Shown here: positions 50,474-59,962 of the stretch, piece by piece
Numbering within the stretch: the first letter of the stretch is position 1
Layout of the letters: the number at the start of each line of letters is the position of its first letter
Assembly (NCBI RefSeq): GCF_007665395.1
Contig: NZ_VDND01000008.1
Coordinates: forward strand, 62,001 to 126,000
Direction of reading: 5' to 3'
DNA from: Pseudomonas oryzihabitans
GTDB lineage: Bacteria; Pseudomonadota; Gammaproteobacteria; Pseudomonadales; Pseudomonadaceae
DNA length: 64,000 nucleotides
Made by a program: the position numbers and the translations under genes
Notes under the pieces: generated by a model
What the model was told of the DNA's origin: nothing
What the model saw: the letters and a program-made list of their open reading frames with translations, nothing else
The model's database searches: none

Positions 50474-50860
50474 ATTGAATGCAAGCTGGGCCTGGATCCG
50501 GGCCCGCTGATCCCGGGTCCTGGCCTCTGGCCTCAAGATTCCTGGTTATCGAGAAAAATGATGGCCGAATACTGTTTACCACTACTGAAATTGATATTTA
50601 ATGGCTATCACCACAAAGCTTATTGAAACAATGATTAATAAATAATTTCCTTGGCATGCCGACTAAGCGTCCTTTGCCAGCACCGCATTCGGACAAAGAC
50701 CACAATTCATGCACGGGTAATTATCCTTGGTGAGCTTTTAGTTCAAAGCGGCTCAACCGCGGGTCCGCTTACCAATTAATTTCGCTGACGTCGAAGAACG
50801 AGCGCGCGCAATTAGCGTCTGAATGCTTAGCCCAGAAACCCAAAGCGGGCGCGGGATTGG

Positions 50861-50880
50861 CAAAATATTTCAAAATATTT
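50861..50880. repeat. Two tandem copies of a 10-bp AT-rich unit
   Basis: The unit CAAAATATTT is repeated directly, 50861-50870 and 50871-50880, and a C follows. It contains the palindrome AAATATTT and lies in the AT-rich island; a nucleoid-protein or curved-DNA site is possible. Confidence 0.5.
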
Positions 50881-51148
50881 CAGATTTTACGACCTTATTT
50901 CCTCGCGAACCTGAAATTAATCGAACGAATTCCTCTACAGATCCTGTACAACCTTTCTCCTGATCGCTCTGGCTCCCACCCTCCCTTTTCAAAAACTTGT
51001 ATTGAAGTTTGACCTCGTCCAATTAAGTTCCCCTCCATCGCATGTCCAGAACTGGTTTTACTAGGCCTGACTCTTACTTGCTGAATGGCTTAGCCTTTAG
51101 GGGGCGCAGCGCGTTCAATCCTTCATTGAAGAGAGTGGGAGAGGTCTT

Positions 51149-51349
51149 ATGGCTAACAAGAGCAGCAATCCCGGCAACTTCGCCAACAACCGCGAGCGGG
51201 CGGCGGAAGCAGGACGCAAGGGCGGCCGCGCGAGCGGTGGGAATTTCGCCAACAATCCAACCCGTGCCTCCGAGGCCGGCCGCAAGGGTGGCCAGAACAG
51301 TCATGGTACGCGCCAATCCGAAGCGGCGAATGACGCTGCGACGACCTGA
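51149..51349 (+). CDS. KGG-repeat stress-induced protein (YciG-like)
   Basis: The 66-residue protein has two imperfect copies of a unit ending AGRKGG (AAEAGRKGG and ASEAGRKGG), each preceded by a GNFANN motif, as in general-stress KGG proteins of the YciG type. It is hydrophilic and probably disordered; its biochemical function is unknown. A strong ribosome-binding site GGGAGAGG (51137-51144) precedes the ATG. It is preceded by an AT-rich island and sits upstream of the wsp operon. Confidence 0.9.
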   Translation: MANKSSNPGNFANNRERAAEAGRKGGRASGGNFANNPTRASEAGRKGGQNSHGTRQSEAANDAATT

Positions 51350-51464
51350 AGCGCACTGCTCTCTCCAGCAGCCTCCCAAGCCAAGCGATCTTCGGTAGGC
51401 TGCCCCTCCCGCCTTAGCCAGCTGCACCGCTCAGCCAACCCTCGGCGCCGTTCCGCTCCCACAA

Positions 51465-51480
51465 GTGAGTCGTGACTCAC
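51465..51480 (+). promoter_or_regulatory. Palindromic operator candidate upstream of wspA
   Basis: GTGAGTC and GACTCAC (7-bp arms, 2-base centre) form a perfect palindrome 91 bases before the wspA start. The symmetric 16-bp form suggests a dimeric repressor or activator. No terminator-like T-run is present. Confidence 0.55.
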
Positions 51481-51570
51481 ACAAATGCATGACCGTGCTA
51501 CTTTTACTGGACAGCCAGAGTGGCCCCTGGGGCTCACTCCCCCCGCCCTCGTCCGCCTGTGCCGGTGCCC

Positions 51571-53376
51571 ATGCTCGATAACATCCGTATCCAGAACAAA
51601 CTCTTCGCCGGCTTCGCCGCCATCATCGCCCTGGTCGTCGTGCTGCTCTGGCTCACCTATGGCGCCCTGCAGAGCCTGGTCGATGCCAACCGCTGGGACA
51701 GGCACACCGCCGAGGTGCTGCTGGCGGTCAGCGAGCTGGACAACGACGTCCTGGAGACGCGCGCCAAGTTGCGCAACTACTGGCTGTTCGACACCCCCGC
51801 CAACCTCCAGGCGGTCCATCAGCAGTGGCCTGACCTCGAGGCGTCGCTGCGGGTACCGCTGCAGCTCACCGTGGACAATCCGGCCCAGCAGCAGCGTTTC
51901 GCCCGCCTGCAGGCGAGCCTGGCGGAGTGGCGGCAGAACTTCTTCGACCCCCTGATCAAGCTGCGCGAGACGACTCAATTGAGCCCGGCGCAGTTGGCCA
52001 ACGAACCGTTGGTAAGCAGCATGTCCGCCCAGGTCGACGGGCTGCGCCAGCAGATCCAGGCAATTGGCGACGAAGAGCGCCAGCTGGCCGCGCAGCGGGC
52101 CGGGCATACCGATGTCGTCCGCAGCCAGCTCACCTGGACCCTGCTGGCCGGTGGCACCCTCTGCGTGCTGCTCGCCGCGCTGATCGCCTGGGTGCTGTCC
52201 CGCACCCTGCTGCGTTCCATCAACGGCCTGACCGATACCGTCGCGCGGATTTCCGCGGGCGAGGCAGGCGCGCGGGTGCAGGTGCGCGGCCGTGACGAAC
52301 TCGGCCAGGTCGGCATGGCCTTCAATCAGATGGCGCAACAGATCCAGGACGACCACGCCCGCGAACAGGCGCTGATGCAGCGCCTGCGCGCCGACGTCGA
52401 CGACCTGCTCGGGGTGGTCAACAAGGCCGCCGCCGGCGATCTCACCGGGCGCACGGCGGTCGACGGAGACGACGCCATCGGCCAACTGGCCCGCGGCCTG
52501 GGCAAGATGATCGAGGACCTGCGCGGCATGATCACCAAGGTCCAGCGCGCCGGCATCCAGGTCACCTCCTCCACTACCGAAATCGCCGCCTCTTCCCGTC
52601 AGCAGGAAGCCACCAGCATCGAGCAGGCGCAGACTAGCGTCGAGGTCCTGAGCACCACCCGGGAAATCGCGGCCAACGCCAATGCCCTGCTCAAGACCAT
52701 GGAAGAAGCCGTGCAGGTGGCGGACGAGACCACCCATGGCGCGGTGCAGGCGCGCACCAGCCTGGCGAGCATGGACGGCACCATGCAGCGCATGGTGGCC
52801 GCTACCGACTCCATCAACGCCAAGCTCGCCGCCCTTTCGGAGAAGTCCAGCCACATCAACAAGGTGCTGACCACCATCACCAAGGTGGCGGACCAGACCA
52901 ATCTGCTGTCGCTCAACGCCGCCATCGAAGCGGAGAAGGCCGGCGAAGCCGGTCGCGGCTTCTCGGTGGTGGCCACCGAGATCCGCCGGCTGTCCGACCA
53001 GACCACCGCCGCCACCGACGACATCGAGCAGATGCTCAAGGACATGAACTCTGCGGTGTCCGCCAGCGTGATGGGCATGGACAAGTTCTCCGAGGAGATC
53101 CGCCGCAGCGTGCAGGAGGTGGGCAGCGTCAGCGACCAGCTGGCCGGGGTGATCGAAGACGTGCAGAAGCTCCCGGCGCGCTTCGACATCGTCCTGGAGG
53201 GCATGCAATCCCAGGCGGTGGGTGCCGTCCAGATCGCCGAGACCATCACCCAGCTCAACGACAGTACCCAGCAGACCACCGAGGCGCTGAAGGCCACCAG
53301 CGAGGCGGTCCAGTACCTGCAACAGGCGGCCCAGGACCTGCAGAGCAGCGTCGCCACCTTCGCGGTCAATCGTTGA
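51571..53376 (+). CDS. wspA: Wsp methyl-accepting surface-sensing receptor
   Basis: The 601-residue protein has a transmembrane helix at about 12-32, a periplasmic domain (33-185), a second helix (about 192-212), a HAMP domain (about 213-266) and a cytoplasmic signalling hairpin. The conserved hairpin tip contains EAEKAGEAGRGFSVVATEIRRL near residue 470. In Pseudomonas, WspA clusters on surface contact and activates WspE. The ATG at 51571 is selected. It is the first gene of the seven-gene wsp block. Confidence 0.93.
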   Translation: MLDNIRIQNKLFAGFAAIIALVVVLLWLTYGALQSLVDANRWDRHTAEVLLAVSELDNDVLETRAKLRNYWLFDTPANLQAVHQQWPDLEASLRVPLQLTVDNPAQQQRFARLQASLAEWRQNFFDPLIKLRETTQLSPAQLANEPLVSSMSAQVDGLRQQIQAIGDEERQLAAQRAGHTDVVRSQLTWTLLAGGTLCVLLAALIAWVLSRTLLRSINGLTDTVARISAGEAGARVQVRGRDELGQVGMAFNQMAQQIQDDHAREQALMQRLRADVDDLLGVVNKAAAGDLTGRTAVDGDDAIGQLARGLGKMIEDLRGMITKVQRAGIQVTSSTTEIAASSRQQEATSIEQAQTSVEVLSTTREIAANANALLKTMEEAVQVADETTHGAVQARTSLASMDGTMQRMVAATDSINAKLAALSEKSSHINKVLTTITKVADQTNLLSLNAAIEAEKAGEAGRGFSVVATEIRRLSDQTTAATDDIEQMLKDMNSAVSASVMGMDKFSEEIRRSVQEVGSVSDQLAGVIEDVQKLPARFDIVLEGMQSQAVGAVQIAETITQLNDSTQQTTEALKATSEAVQYLQQAAQDLQSSVATFAVNR

Positions 53377-53378
53377 CG

Positions 53379-53834
53379 ATGCAGATCCTGGTCTTCCACC
53401 TGGCCGGTCAGGCCGCGGCCCTGCCGACGGCCGCGATCCGCCAGGTGCTGCCCTTTCTCGAACTCACCCGCTTTCCGGCGGCGCCACCTGGCGTCGCCGG
53501 GCTGATGAATCTGCATGGCACAGCCATCCCGGTGGTCGACGTCACCGCCATGAGCGGCGGAGCGGGCGCCCAGGCGCGGCAGGACACCCGCATCCTGCTG
53601 GTGGACCATCCCCTTCCCGGCGGCGGCAGCCGCGCGCTCGGGCTGGTGGTGGAAGGCGTCGCCGAGGTGCGCCGGGTGAGCGCCAGCACGCCTCGTCCGG
53701 CCGGGGTCCGGCTGCCCGGGTACCCCTGGCTCGGCGCGGTGCTGGAAGCGCCCGAAGGACTCTGGCTCTGGCTGGACCCTCGCGAGCTGCTCTCCCCCGC
53801 GCTGGCCGCCGTGCTGTTCCAGGAGGCCGCGTGA
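53379..53834 (+). CDS. wspB: CheW-like coupling protein WspB
   Basis: The 151-residue protein is a single CheW-fold coupling protein linking WspA to WspE (LPTAAIRQVLPF, GVAGLMNLHGTAIPVVDV). It starts with MQILVFHLAG two bases after wspA. A TTG six bases upstream is an alternative start. Its last four bases overlap wspC. Confidence 0.88.
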   Translation: MQILVFHLAGQAAALPTAAIRQVLPFLELTRFPAAPPGVAGLMNLHGTAIPVVDVTAMSGGAGAQARQDTRILLVDHPLPGGGSRALGLVVEGVAEVRRVSASTPRPAGVRLPGYPWLGAVLEAPEGLWLWLDPRELLSPALAAVLFQEAA

Positions 53835-55081
53835 AGCTCGATCCGCGCCTGGTGCCACTGGTGCGCTCCCGTACCGGCCTGGCCATCGCCGACGACATGC
53901 TCGGCCGGGCCATTCGCCAACGGCTGCGCGAGCGCCAGGAAAGCGATGCCGAGGGCTACATGGCACGCATCCTCGACGACGAGGATGAATTCGCCGACCT
54001 GCTGGACCTGCTGGTCATTCCCGAAACCTGGTTCTTTCGCGACCCCCAGGCGATCGCCCATGCCGCTCGCTTCGCCCAGGAGCGCCACGCGCGGACCGGT
54101 TTTCCAGTACGCCTGCTGAGCCTGCCCTGCTCCACCGGCGAGGAGCCCTACACCCTGGCCATGGCCCTGTTCGATACCGGGCTGCCGGCCCAGGCCTTCC
54201 AGGTGACCGCGGTCGACATCAATCCACCGTCCCTGGAACGAGCCAGGCGCGGACTCTATGGGCGCAATTCCTTCCGCGCCCGCGACCTCGGCTTTCGCGA
54301 ACGCTATTTCACCCCCGACGGCGACCGGCACCGTCTGGCCGAAGCGGTACGCAACCAGGTGCGCTTTCGCCAGGGCAACATCCTGCAACTCGGCAGCCTG
54401 CGCGACGGTGCTCCCTTCGACGTGGTGCTCTGTCGCAACCTGCTGATCTACTTCGACGACCAGACCCAGGGCCGGGCCCTGAGCCACCTGGCCGCGCTGA
54501 TGCACGACGACGGCCTGCTCTGCGTCGGCAGCTCGGAGATGGTGAGCGCCATGCGCCACGGTTTCGCCAGCCTGGGTATCGCCCAGGCCTCGGCGCTGGT
54601 CAAGCGCCAGGCCGGCTCGGCCGACAGCCTCCGCGCCCCGGTACCGCACGCGCCGCCGCGGCGCAAGAGCGCCGCGCGCCCGCCCGCTACCGTCACGCCG
54701 TTGCCGACCCGGTTGCGCGCCAGCACGCCGCCAACGCCCGTCCCCGTCACGCCAGCCACGGCCGACCGCCCACCCCTGGCGGAAGCCCAGCGTCTGGCCG
54801 ATGCCGGGCGCGGCGCCGAGGCCGAGGCGCTGCTGCGCCGGCTGCTCGAACAGGACCGCAGCCAGGCTGGCGCGCATTTCCTGCTCGCCCTCATCCTGCC
54901 CGACGACCGCGCCGCCGAAGCCGAGCGGGCATTGCGCCAGGCGCTCTACCTGGAGCCCGGACACTACCCGGCGCTCTGTCGCCTGGCGCTGATCTGCGAA
55001 AGAGCCGGGCGACTCGACGAAGCCGGCCGCCTGCGTGAACGCGCCTCGCGCATCCAGACCCGTGGGGGTGCCGACGCATGA
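53831..55081 (+). CDS. wspC: CheR-type protein methyltransferase WspC
   Basis: The 416-residue protein has a CheR domain (about 1-265; LDLLVIPETWFFRD, LSLPCSTGEEPYTLAMAL, DVVLCRNLLIYF) that methylates WspA, followed by a Pro/Arg-rich linker and a C-terminal tetratricopeptide-like region. The GTG start at 53831 has a perfect AGGAGG site and overlaps the wspB stop. Methylation sets the sensitivity of the surface signal. Confidence 0.92.
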   Translation: MKLDPRLVPLVRSRTGLAIADDMLGRAIRQRLRERQESDAEGYMARILDDEDEFADLLDLLVIPETWFFRDPQAIAHAARFAQERHARTGFPVRLLSLPCSTGEEPYTLAMALFDTGLPAQAFQVTAVDINPPSLERARRGLYGRNSFRARDLGFRERYFTPDGDRHRLAEAVRNQVRFRQGNILQLGSLRDGAPFDVVLCRNLLIYFDDQTQGRALSHLAALMHDDGLLCVGSSEMVSAMRHGFASLGIAQASALVKRQAGSADSLRAPVPHAPPRRKSAARPPATVTPLPTRLRASTPPTPVPVTPATADRPPLAEAQRLADAGRGAEAEALLRRLLEQDRSQAGAHFLLALILPDDRAAEAERALRQALYLEPGHYPALCRLALICERAGRLDEAGRLRERASRIQTRGGADA

Positions 55082-55605
55082 GCCTGACCCGCGACCTCGA
55101 CGGCCTGGAGCGGGCCGCCTGGGCGGAGCGCTACGCCCAGCCCCTGGACGACCTCCAGGCCCGTTCGGCCAGTGCCCTGGTGTTTCGCCTGGGCGCCGAG
55201 TGGCTGGGCCTGCCGGGCAACTGCCTGGTCACGGCCAGCGAGCCCACCACCGCCCACCGGGTACCCCATCGCCGCTCGCCGCTGCTGCGCGGCATCGTGC
55301 CGGTCCGCGGGCAGCTTCACCCCTGTATCGCCCTCGACCTGCTGCTGGCCGTGGCACCGGCCAGCCAGACCCGCGGCTTTCCCCGCCAGCTGCTGCTGCG
55401 CATCGGCCGGCGCGACTGGGCGGTGCAGGTCGACGAGGTGCTGGGTCTGCAACGTTATGCCCCGGGCGCGGTGCAGCCTCCGCCGGCGACCCTGGGCGGC
55501 GAGTTGCTCAGCTACCTGGGCGGCGTCTACCAGGAAGGCCCGCACCAAGTCGGCCTGCTCGATCTGGTACGGCTGGAGCGCGCCCTGGAAGAGGCCCTGC
55601 GATGA
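55078..55605 (+). CDS. wspD: CheW-like coupling protein WspD
   Basis: The 175-residue second CheW-fold protein of the pathway (VFRLGAEWLGLP, HRRSPLLRGIVPVRGQLHP). It overlaps the wspC stop and the wspE start by four bases each. It presumably works in the receptor-kinase array with WspB. Confidence 0.9.
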   Translation: MSLTRDLDGLERAAWAERYAQPLDDLQARSASALVFRLGAEWLGLPGNCLVTASEPTTAHRVPHRRSPLLRGIVPVRGQLHPCIALDLLLAVAPASQTRGFPRQLLLRIGRRDWAVQVDEVLGLQRYAPGAVQPPPATLGGELLSYLGGVYQEGPHQVGLLDLVRLERALEEALR

Positions 55606-57791
55606 GCCAGCCGCCGCGCGATGTACGCGAGATGTCCCTCTATGATCTCTTCGCCAGCGAGGTGCAGAGCCATCTCCAGCCCCTGGACGCCGGCCTGCTG
55701 CGCCTGGAGCGCGATCCCGCCGATGTCGGGGTGATCGAGCCCATGATGCGCGCGGCCCACTCCATCAAGGGCGCCGCCCGGATTGTCGACCTGGACGGCC
55801 TGGTGGAACTGGCGCATGCCATGGAGGACTGCCTGGTCGCGGTGCAGGCCGGCCGCCGCCAGCTCGGCGCCGAGGATCTCGACCGGCTGTTCCGTTGCGT
55901 CGACTTCCTCGGCGAGGTCAGCCGCCTGGATGAAGCCGCCGGCCAGCGCTGGCAAGCCGAGCAACGTGACGCCCAGCGCGCCCTGGCCCAGGCGCTGAGC
56001 CAGGGCGAGGCCGCCCAGCCAGCGACCGCGTTGGCCGTGCCCCCGGCCCTGCCCGTGGGGGCACCTCCGGCGGCGGAGGAAGCTCCAGCCGATGCCGAGC
56101 GCAGCCGCGATCCGCTGCGCGTCGACAGCGGCCGGTTCAACCAGATCCTCGCCCTGACTAGCGAGGCCCGGGTCATGGGTCTCGGCCTGCACGGCCTGGT
56201 CCAGGGCTTCCAGGGCTATCGCGCGGAGCTGCAGGGGCTGTTCGGCCAGACGCCGGCCGCCAGCAGCGAGTTGCGCCAGCGCCAGGAGAGCCTGCTCGAC
56301 CGCTACCAGCACCGGCTGCAAGCCCTGGAGGCCTACGAGCGCCGTCTGCTAGGGGTCTGCCAGGGCCTGCTGGACGAGGTGCTCGGCGTCCGCATGCGGC
56401 CACTGCGCGATGCCGTCCAGGGCTTTCCCCGCCTGGTGCGTGACCTGGCGCGGGGGCTGGACAAGGATGCCATCCTGCAGGTGGAGGGCGCCGATACCCT
56501 GATCGACCGCGAGGTGCTCGCCCGCCTGGAAAGCCCGCTCAACCACCTGTTGCGCAATGCCGTGGACCACGGCCTGGAAACCCCTGCCGAACGCCGCGCC
56601 CTGGGCAAGCCCGAGTGCGGGCAGATCCGCCTCGAAGCCCGCCACGTCGCCGGACGCCTGCAGGTGAGCCTGCACGACGACGGCCGGGGCTTGGATCTGG
56701 AGCGGATCCGCGCGGCGGTCATCGCCCGGCGCCTGAGTCCGGCGCCGGTCGCCGCCAACCTCAGCCCCGCCGAATTGCTGGAATTCCTACTCCTGCCCGG
56801 CTTCAGCCTCAAGGAAACGGTGACCGAGCTGTCCGGTCGCGGCGTGGGACTCGACGTGGTCGCCGATGCCATCCGCGCCCTGGATGGCGAGGTTCGCCTG
56901 GAAACCCTACCCGGCGAAGGCTTCAGTACCCATCTGCTGGTCCCGGTCAGCCGGTCCATCGTGCGCGCCCTGATCGTCGACATCGCCGGCGAAGCCTATG
57001 CCCTGCCGGTCACCCGCATCGAACGGGTGCTGCGCCTCGCGCCGGGCGAGGTCCATTCCCTCGAAGGCAAGGCGTTCTTCGTCCTCGGCGAGGATCGCCT
57101 GGGCCTGGTCGCCGCCCACCAATTGCTCGAACTGGACGGTGCCCCGCCCAGCGGCGACCTCGCCGTGCTGGTGATTGGTGGCGGGGAGCGGCGCTATGGC
57201 CTGGTGGTGGACCGGTTGCGCGGGGAACAGGGCCTGGCGCTCAAGCCCCTGGACGAGATCTTCGGCAAGCTGCGCTCGGTCACCGCCGGTGCCCTGCTCG
57301 ACGATGGCAACCCGGTCCTGCTGCTGGACGTCGCCGACCTGCTCACCGGTATCGAGCGCCTGCTCGGCGAAGGTCGCCTGCGCCAGGTGCAGAGCGGCAC
57401 GCTGGCGGACACCCGCCGGGCCAAGCGTATCCTGGTGGTGGACGACTCCCTGACCGTGCGGGAGATGGAGCGCAAGCTGCTGGAAGGCCAGGGCTACGAG
57501 GTGGACGTCGCGGTGGATGGCATGGACGGCTGGAACGCGGTGCGCGCCGGCGAATTCGACATGCTGCTGTCGGACATCGACATGCCGCGCATGAACGGCA
57601 TCGAACTGGTGGAACTGGTTCGCCGCGATCCCCGGCTGCATGCCCTGCCGGTGATGATCGTCTCCTACAAGGACCGTCCGGAAGACCGGCTCAAGGGCAT
57701 GCAGGCCGGTGCCGACTATTATCTGACCAAGGGCAGCTTCCATGACGACGCCCTCATCACCGCCGTGCAGGACCTCATTGGAGCGCCATGA
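55602..57791 (+). CDS. wspE: CheA-type hybrid histidine kinase WspE
   Basis: The 729-residue protein has an HPt domain with phosphorylated His 53 (AAHSIKGAARIV), a CheA dimerisation and ATPase core (LLRNAVDHGLE, GRGVGLDVVADA), a CheW-like domain, and a C-terminal receiver beginning near residue 608 with the phospho-acceptor Asp in SDIDMPRMNG. It phosphorylates WspR and WspF. It is coupled to wspD and wspF by overlaps. Confidence 0.93.
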   Translation: MSQPPRDVREMSLYDLFASEVQSHLQPLDAGLLRLERDPADVGVIEPMMRAAHSIKGAARIVDLDGLVELAHAMEDCLVAVQAGRRQLGAEDLDRLFRCVDFLGEVSRLDEAAGQRWQAEQRDAQRALAQALSQGEAAQPATALAVPPALPVGAPPAAEEAPADAERSRDPLRVDSGRFNQILALTSEARVMGLGLHGLVQGFQGYRAELQGLFGQTPAASSELRQRQESLLDRYQHRLQALEAYERRLLGVCQGLLDEVLGVRMRPLRDAVQGFPRLVRDLARGLDKDAILQVEGADTLIDREVLARLESPLNHLLRNAVDHGLETPAERRALGKPECGQIRLEARHVAGRLQVSLHDDGRGLDLERIRAAVIARRLSPAPVAANLSPAELLEFLLLPGFSLKETVTELSGRGVGLDVVADAIRALDGEVRLETLPGEGFSTHLLVPVSRSIVRALIVDIAGEAYALPVTRIERVLRLAPGEVHSLEGKAFFVLGEDRLGLVAAHQLLELDGAPPSGDLAVLVIGGGERRYGLVVDRLRGEQGLALKPLDEIFGKLRSVTAGALLDDGNPVLLLDVADLLTGIERLLGEGRLRQVQSGTLADTRRAKRILVVDDSLTVREMERKLLEGQGYEVDVAVDGMDGWNAVRAGEFDMLLSDIDMPRMNGIELVELVRRDPRLHALPVMIVSYKDRPEDRLKGMQAGADYYLTKGSFHDDALITAVQDLIGAP

Positions 57792-58825
57792 GAATCGCCA
57801 TCGTCAACGACCTGCTGCTGGCCACCGAGGCCCTGCGTCGCCTGCTGGCCAGCGATGGACAGCATAGCGTCGCCTGGATCGCCCACGACGGCGAGGAAGC
57901 GGTGGCCCGCTGCGCCGAGGACCGGCCCGACCTGATCCTCATGGACCTGCAGATGCCCCGCCTGGATGGCATCGAGGCGACCCGGCGCATCATGGCGCAG
58001 TCGCCCTGCGCCATCCTCATGGTGACCGCCACCCCCGACGATTGCGAGGGCGTCTTCCGCGCCATGGGCGCCGGGGCGCTCGACGTCACCGCCACCCCGG
58101 CGCTCAGCGGGGGCGCCGATGGCGGCGCCCTGCTGCGCAAGATCGCCCGCATCGAACCGCTGGTACGGCTGCCGGAACGCGCTACCCGCGCGCCCTCGCC
58201 CACGGTGGCGACGCCCGCGGACGCCACCCGCGAATCGAAGGAAGCCCTGGTGGCCATTGGTGCTTCCACCGGTGGCCCGGCAGCTTTGGTGAGTCTGTTC
58301 GACGGCTGGACGCCGACCCCCCAGGCCAGCGTGGTGCTGGTCCAGCACATCGACCGGCGCTTCGCCCCCAGCTTCATCGGCTGGCTGGGCACCCAGATCG
58401 CCTGGCCGGTCACGGCGGCCCTGGCCGGTGCCCTGCCGGCGCCTGGCCAGGTCAGTGTCGCCCTCGGCGACGATCACCTGCTGCTCGACGGCCGCGGGCG
58501 CTTCGCCTATACCGCCGATCCGGCCGATTACCCCTATCGTCCCTCCGTGGATGTTTTCTTCGCCAGCCTCGCCGGTAATCCACAACGGGTCCGCAATGCG
58601 CTCGGCATCCTGCTCACCGGGATGGGCCGGGATGGCGCCAGCGGCCTGCTCGCCCTGCGCCAGGGCGGCTGCCCGACCCTGGCGCAGGACGAGGCCAGTT
58701 GTGCGGTATACGGCATGCCCGCTGCTGCGGTTAGAATGGGCGCCGCGGAACGCGTACTCAGTCCCGCGCAGATCGGTGCCTGGCTTCAGAGGCGCTTCGG
58801 CAATGGCGCGCGGAGTTCGACATGA
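57788..58825 (+). CDS. wspF: CheB-type methylesterase WspF
   Basis: The 345-residue protein has a receiver domain with phospho-acceptor Asp 53 and a methylesterase domain with active-site Ser in GASTGGPAAL, His in QHIDRRF and Asp in GMGRDGASG. It removes methyl groups from WspA and shuts the pathway off; loss-of-function mutants give wrinkled, biofilm-hyperproducing colonies. It appears intact here. Confidence 0.93.
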   Translation: MRIAIVNDLLLATEALRRLLASDGQHSVAWIAHDGEEAVARCAEDRPDLILMDLQMPRLDGIEATRRIMAQSPCAILMVTATPDDCEGVFRAMGAGALDVTATPALSGGADGGALLRKIARIEPLVRLPERATRAPSPTVATPADATRESKEALVAIGASTGGPAALVSLFDGWTPTPQASVVLVQHIDRRFAPSFIGWLGTQIAWPVTAALAGALPAPGQVSVALGDDHLLLDGRGRFAYTADPADYPYRPSVDVFFASLAGNPQRVRNALGILLTGMGRDGASGLLALRQGGCPTLAQDEASCAVYGMPAAAVRMGAAERVLSPAQIGAWLQRRFGNGARSST

Positions 58826-58922
58826 CAGGTCGCCAACAGGAGCGTTGGACGATGCAGCGGCAAGGATCCGCCAATTTGAGACGCGGGATGCCCGAATTCC
58901 GCCGGCACAAGGATTCGCAGTA

Positions 58923-59945
58923 ATGGCCACGAACGAGGGCGGCGCCCTGGACAGCCTGACCGCACCCAAGGTGCGCCTGCTGCTGGTGGACGATCAGCTG
59001 ATCATCATCGAAGCCTTGCGGCGGATGATCGCGGATCAGCCCGACATCGAGCTGCATTACTGCCTGGATGCGCACCAGGCGGTCATCATGGCCCAGCAAC
59101 TCAAGCCCACCGTGGTGTTGCAGGACCTGATCATGCCCGAGATCGACGGCCTGGAGACGGTGCGCCGCTTCCGCGCCGAACCGACCCTGCGCGACGTCCC
59201 CATCGTGGTGCTCTCCTCCAAGGAAGACCCCCAGGTCAAGGCGCAGAGCTTCGCCACCGGCGCCAACGACTACCTGGTCAAGCTGCCCGACAAGCTGGAG
59301 TTGCTGGCGCGGGTGCGCTATCACTCCGAGGCCTATGTCCTGCGCGCCCAGCGCGACGAGGCCTTCCGCTTCCTGCGCGAAAGCCAGCGGCAGCTCGCCG
59401 AAGCCAACATCCAGCTGCAGAAGCTGGTGGCCATCGACAGCCTGACGGGGATCAACAACCGGCGCCATTTCGACCAGACCTACGAAGGCGAATGGCTGCG
59501 GGCCCGGCGCAATCGCCAGCCGCTGGCGCTGCTGCTGTGCGACGTCGACCACTTCAAGCGCTACAACGACACCTACGGCCACCTCAGTGGCGATCTCTGC
59601 CTGAAGAAGGTCGCCGCGGTGCTGACCGAGCAGCTCAAGCGCCCGGCAGACCTGGTGGCTCGCTATGGCGGCGAGGAATTCGCCATGGTGTTGCCGGAGA
59701 CCGATGCCGAGGGCGCGCTCAAGGTCGCCGAAGCCTGCCGCGCCGGCGTCGAGCGCCTGCAGGTGGCCCATTCCGGCAGCGACCTGGGCTTCGTCACCAT
59801 TTCCATCGGTGTCGGCAGCATCCAGCCGCAGAGCAACGACGACCACGAGGCCTTCATCGAGTCCACCGACCAGGCGCTGTATCGCGCCAAGGCCGAGGGC
59901 CGCAACCGGGTCCACCTGCTGCAGGGCGGCACCAAGGGCGCCTGA
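58923..59945 (+). CDS. wspR: Receiver-GGDEF diguanylate cyclase WspR
   Basis: The 340-residue response regulator has a receiver with phospho-acceptor Asp 68 (LQDLIMPEIDG) and a GGDEF domain with active motif GGEEF at 249-253 and inhibitory site RPAD at 240-243. It makes c-di-GMP when phosphorylated by WspE. The ATG at 58923, with AAGGA at 58909-58913, is used. It is separated from wspF by 97 bases and ends 17 bases from the convergent gene. Output is exopolysaccharide and biofilm. Confidence 0.95.
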   Translation: MATNEGGALDSLTAPKVRLLLVDDQLIIIEALRRMIADQPDIELHYCLDAHQAVIMAQQLKPTVVLQDLIMPEIDGLETVRRFRAEPTLRDVPIVVLSSKEDPQVKAQSFATGANDYLVKLPDKLELLARVRYHSEAYVLRAQRDEAFRFLRESQRQLAEANIQLQKLVAIDSLTGINNRRHFDQTYEGEWLRARRNRQPLALLLCDVDHFKRYNDTYGHLSGDLCLKKVAAVLTEQLKRPADLVARYGGEEFAMVLPETDAEGALKVAEACRAGVERLQVAHSGSDLGFVTISIGVGSIQPQSNDDHEAFIESTDQALYRAKAEGRNRVHLLQGGTKGA

Positions 59946-59962
59946 GCCGGCGGCCGGCGCGG

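Larger units (their letters stand above)
50434..51148. other. AT-rich intergenic island
   Basis: From about 50540 to 51090 the base composition is clearly more A+T-rich than the flanking chromosome. I found no convincing ORF on either strand. It contains the XRE operator candidate, a 10-bp tandem repeat, and near the right end an inverted repeat TTCAAT/ATTGAA (51114-51119, 51125-51130). The left end carries the promoter of the XRE gene; the right end that of the KGG gene. Confidence 0.5.

Noticed and set aside
50861..50880. Tandem CAAAATATTT as the beginning of a CRISPR-like or mobile-element repeat
   Set aside because: Only two copies with no spacers, no terminal inverted repeats and no transposase or cas genes.
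58426..58922. Longer N-terminal extension of WspR
   Set aside because: The open frame overlaps wspF; the ATG at 58923 with AAGGA gives the expected family length.
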